Below, piece by piece: positions 12,930 through 13,362 of a stretch of 13,362 nucleotides of DNA. A program made the position numbers and the translations under genes. The notes beneath the pieces are model-generated. The model was not told the DNA's origin. It did not search any database and was given only the letters and a program-made list of their open reading frames with translations. This DNA is from Candidatus Helarchaeota archaeon (GTDB lineage: Archaea > Asgardarchaeota > Lokiarchaeia > Helarchaeales > JABXJV01). The stretch covers positions 1 through 13,362 of the forward strand of contig JABXJV010000097.1 of NCBI GenBank assembly GCA_013375355.1, read 5' to 3'. Within the stretch, counting starts at the first letter, position 1, and every line of letters starts with the position of its first letter.

Positions 12930-13362
12930 TTGGAAAAAGAATCGGAAGAAGAAAGAAAACCTTGTATCGTGTTTATTGGCGATATTGAAAAAATTACTAA
13001 TAAATTTTTAAAGAAAGGATTTATTCAAGAAACTCACTTTTTAAGAGGGGCAGTTAGGAGTTTTACTTACAGTTTAGGTCTTAAAAGACGGTTACATGTT
13101 AGAATTTTTGAAGAAGAAGGAAAATATGGTTGTTATGGACATACAGAACCGAAACCTCTTTCTGATCCTTTATTTCACTTAAAAGGTGCTATCGCAGGAA
13201 GTGTACCGGCCCAAAAAGCTCTAAATGTAATATTGGGAGTCTCTAAGATAGCCTCTAATATTTTAGAAAAGGTTAAACCAAAGAAGGAAGGAGAAGAATT
13301 AACTCCAGAAGAACAAGCAACAAAAGCAAATATTGAGACCTTTCAAAAAGTTAGCAATTCTG
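12930..13362 (+). CDS. Unknown protein, N-terminal part, cut by window edge
   Basis: An open frame of 144 codons runs to the right edge without a stop. It begins at a TTG at 12930; an in-frame TGA at 12912-12914 leaves no upstream ATG, GTG or TTG. A TATA-like TTTAAATA at 12903-12910 lies 24 bp upstream, which fits a leaderless start. After an acidic N terminus (MEKESEEERK) comes PCIVFIGDIEKITNKFLKKG, a possible strand-helix. A basic patch RSFTYSLGLKRRLHVRIFEE (43-62) and GKYGCYGHTEPKPLSDPLFH follow, then an amphipathic Ala/Leu-rich helix (about 84-114) and a charged linker. No family was recognised and no membrane segment is clear. It is likely a real gene because the frame stays open in DNA where stops are frequent. 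Confidence 0.7.
   Translation, partial: MEKESEEERKPCIVFIGDIEKITNKFLKKGFIQETHFLRGAVRSFTYSLGLKRRLHVRIFEEEGKYGCYGHTEPKPLSDPLFHLKGAIAGSVPAQKALNVILGVSKIASNILEKVKPKKEGEELTPEEQATKANIETFQKVSNS

Overview
The window is strongly AT-rich chromosomal DNA from an archaeon, most likely an Asgard (Lokiarchaeia-like) lineage. The archaeal assignment rests on a TFIIB-type factor, aIF5A with a hypusine site, ABCE1, an archaeal FEN1, a Nob1 PIN/zinc-ribbon module, an eL41 gene, a box C/D sRNA and TATA boxes about 25-30 bp upstream of start codons. The Asgard leaning is weaker. It comes from a Roadblock/LC7 protein, a tail-anchored-type membrane protein, a membrane/winged-helix/zinc-ribbon protein and the low GC. 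No rRNA, tRNA, CRISPR array, insertion sequence or phage gene was seen.

Left part (1-4700) is information processing. On the minus strand lie the 5' part of fen1 (running off the left edge), a 50-residue zinc-ribbon protein, and a 482-residue protein that joins an aminoglycoside-phosphotransferase-like kinase to a complete Nob1 (16S rRNA 3'-end endonuclease). Divergent from the fusion is aIF5A, then an unlisted box C/D guide sRNA with a perfect 9-bp terminal stem (2751-2822), then ABCE1, the ribosome-recycling ATPase. The D guide of the sRNA matches the anticodon loop of CAU tRNAs and predicts methylation of C34. Ribosome maturation, tRNA modification, elongation and recycling therefore sit within about 4 kb.

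Middle part (4700-9540). A GtrA-like membrane protein converges on ABCE1. A 618-bp gene-free stretch follows, holding a palindrome, a 10-bp-period direct repeat and a GC-containing inverted repeat. Next is a TFB gene ending in a hairpin terminator. Then come small unknown proteins: an 85-residue protein, a 131-residue protein with a C-terminal membrane anchor facing it tail to tail, a polytopic membrane protein with a cytosolic winged-helix-like region and zinc ribbon, and a 206-residue basic/beta-rich protein.

Right part (9540-13362). A cyclase-family metal hydrolase converges within 2 bp on a disordered, Pro/Lys/Glu-rich zinc-ribbon protein. An unknown 135-residue protein and a Roadblock/LC7 protein with a long C-terminal tail follow on the minus strand. 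The last part holds a 22-codon eL41 ribosomal protein gene and the 5' part of an unknown gene cut by the right edge.

Most genes look singly transcribed. Many have a TATA-like box 24-30 bp upstream of the start codon, which implies leaderless mRNAs; others have a short leader with a Shine-Dalgarno motif. TTG and GTG starts are common. All functional calls come from reading motifs by eye; no database search was run.
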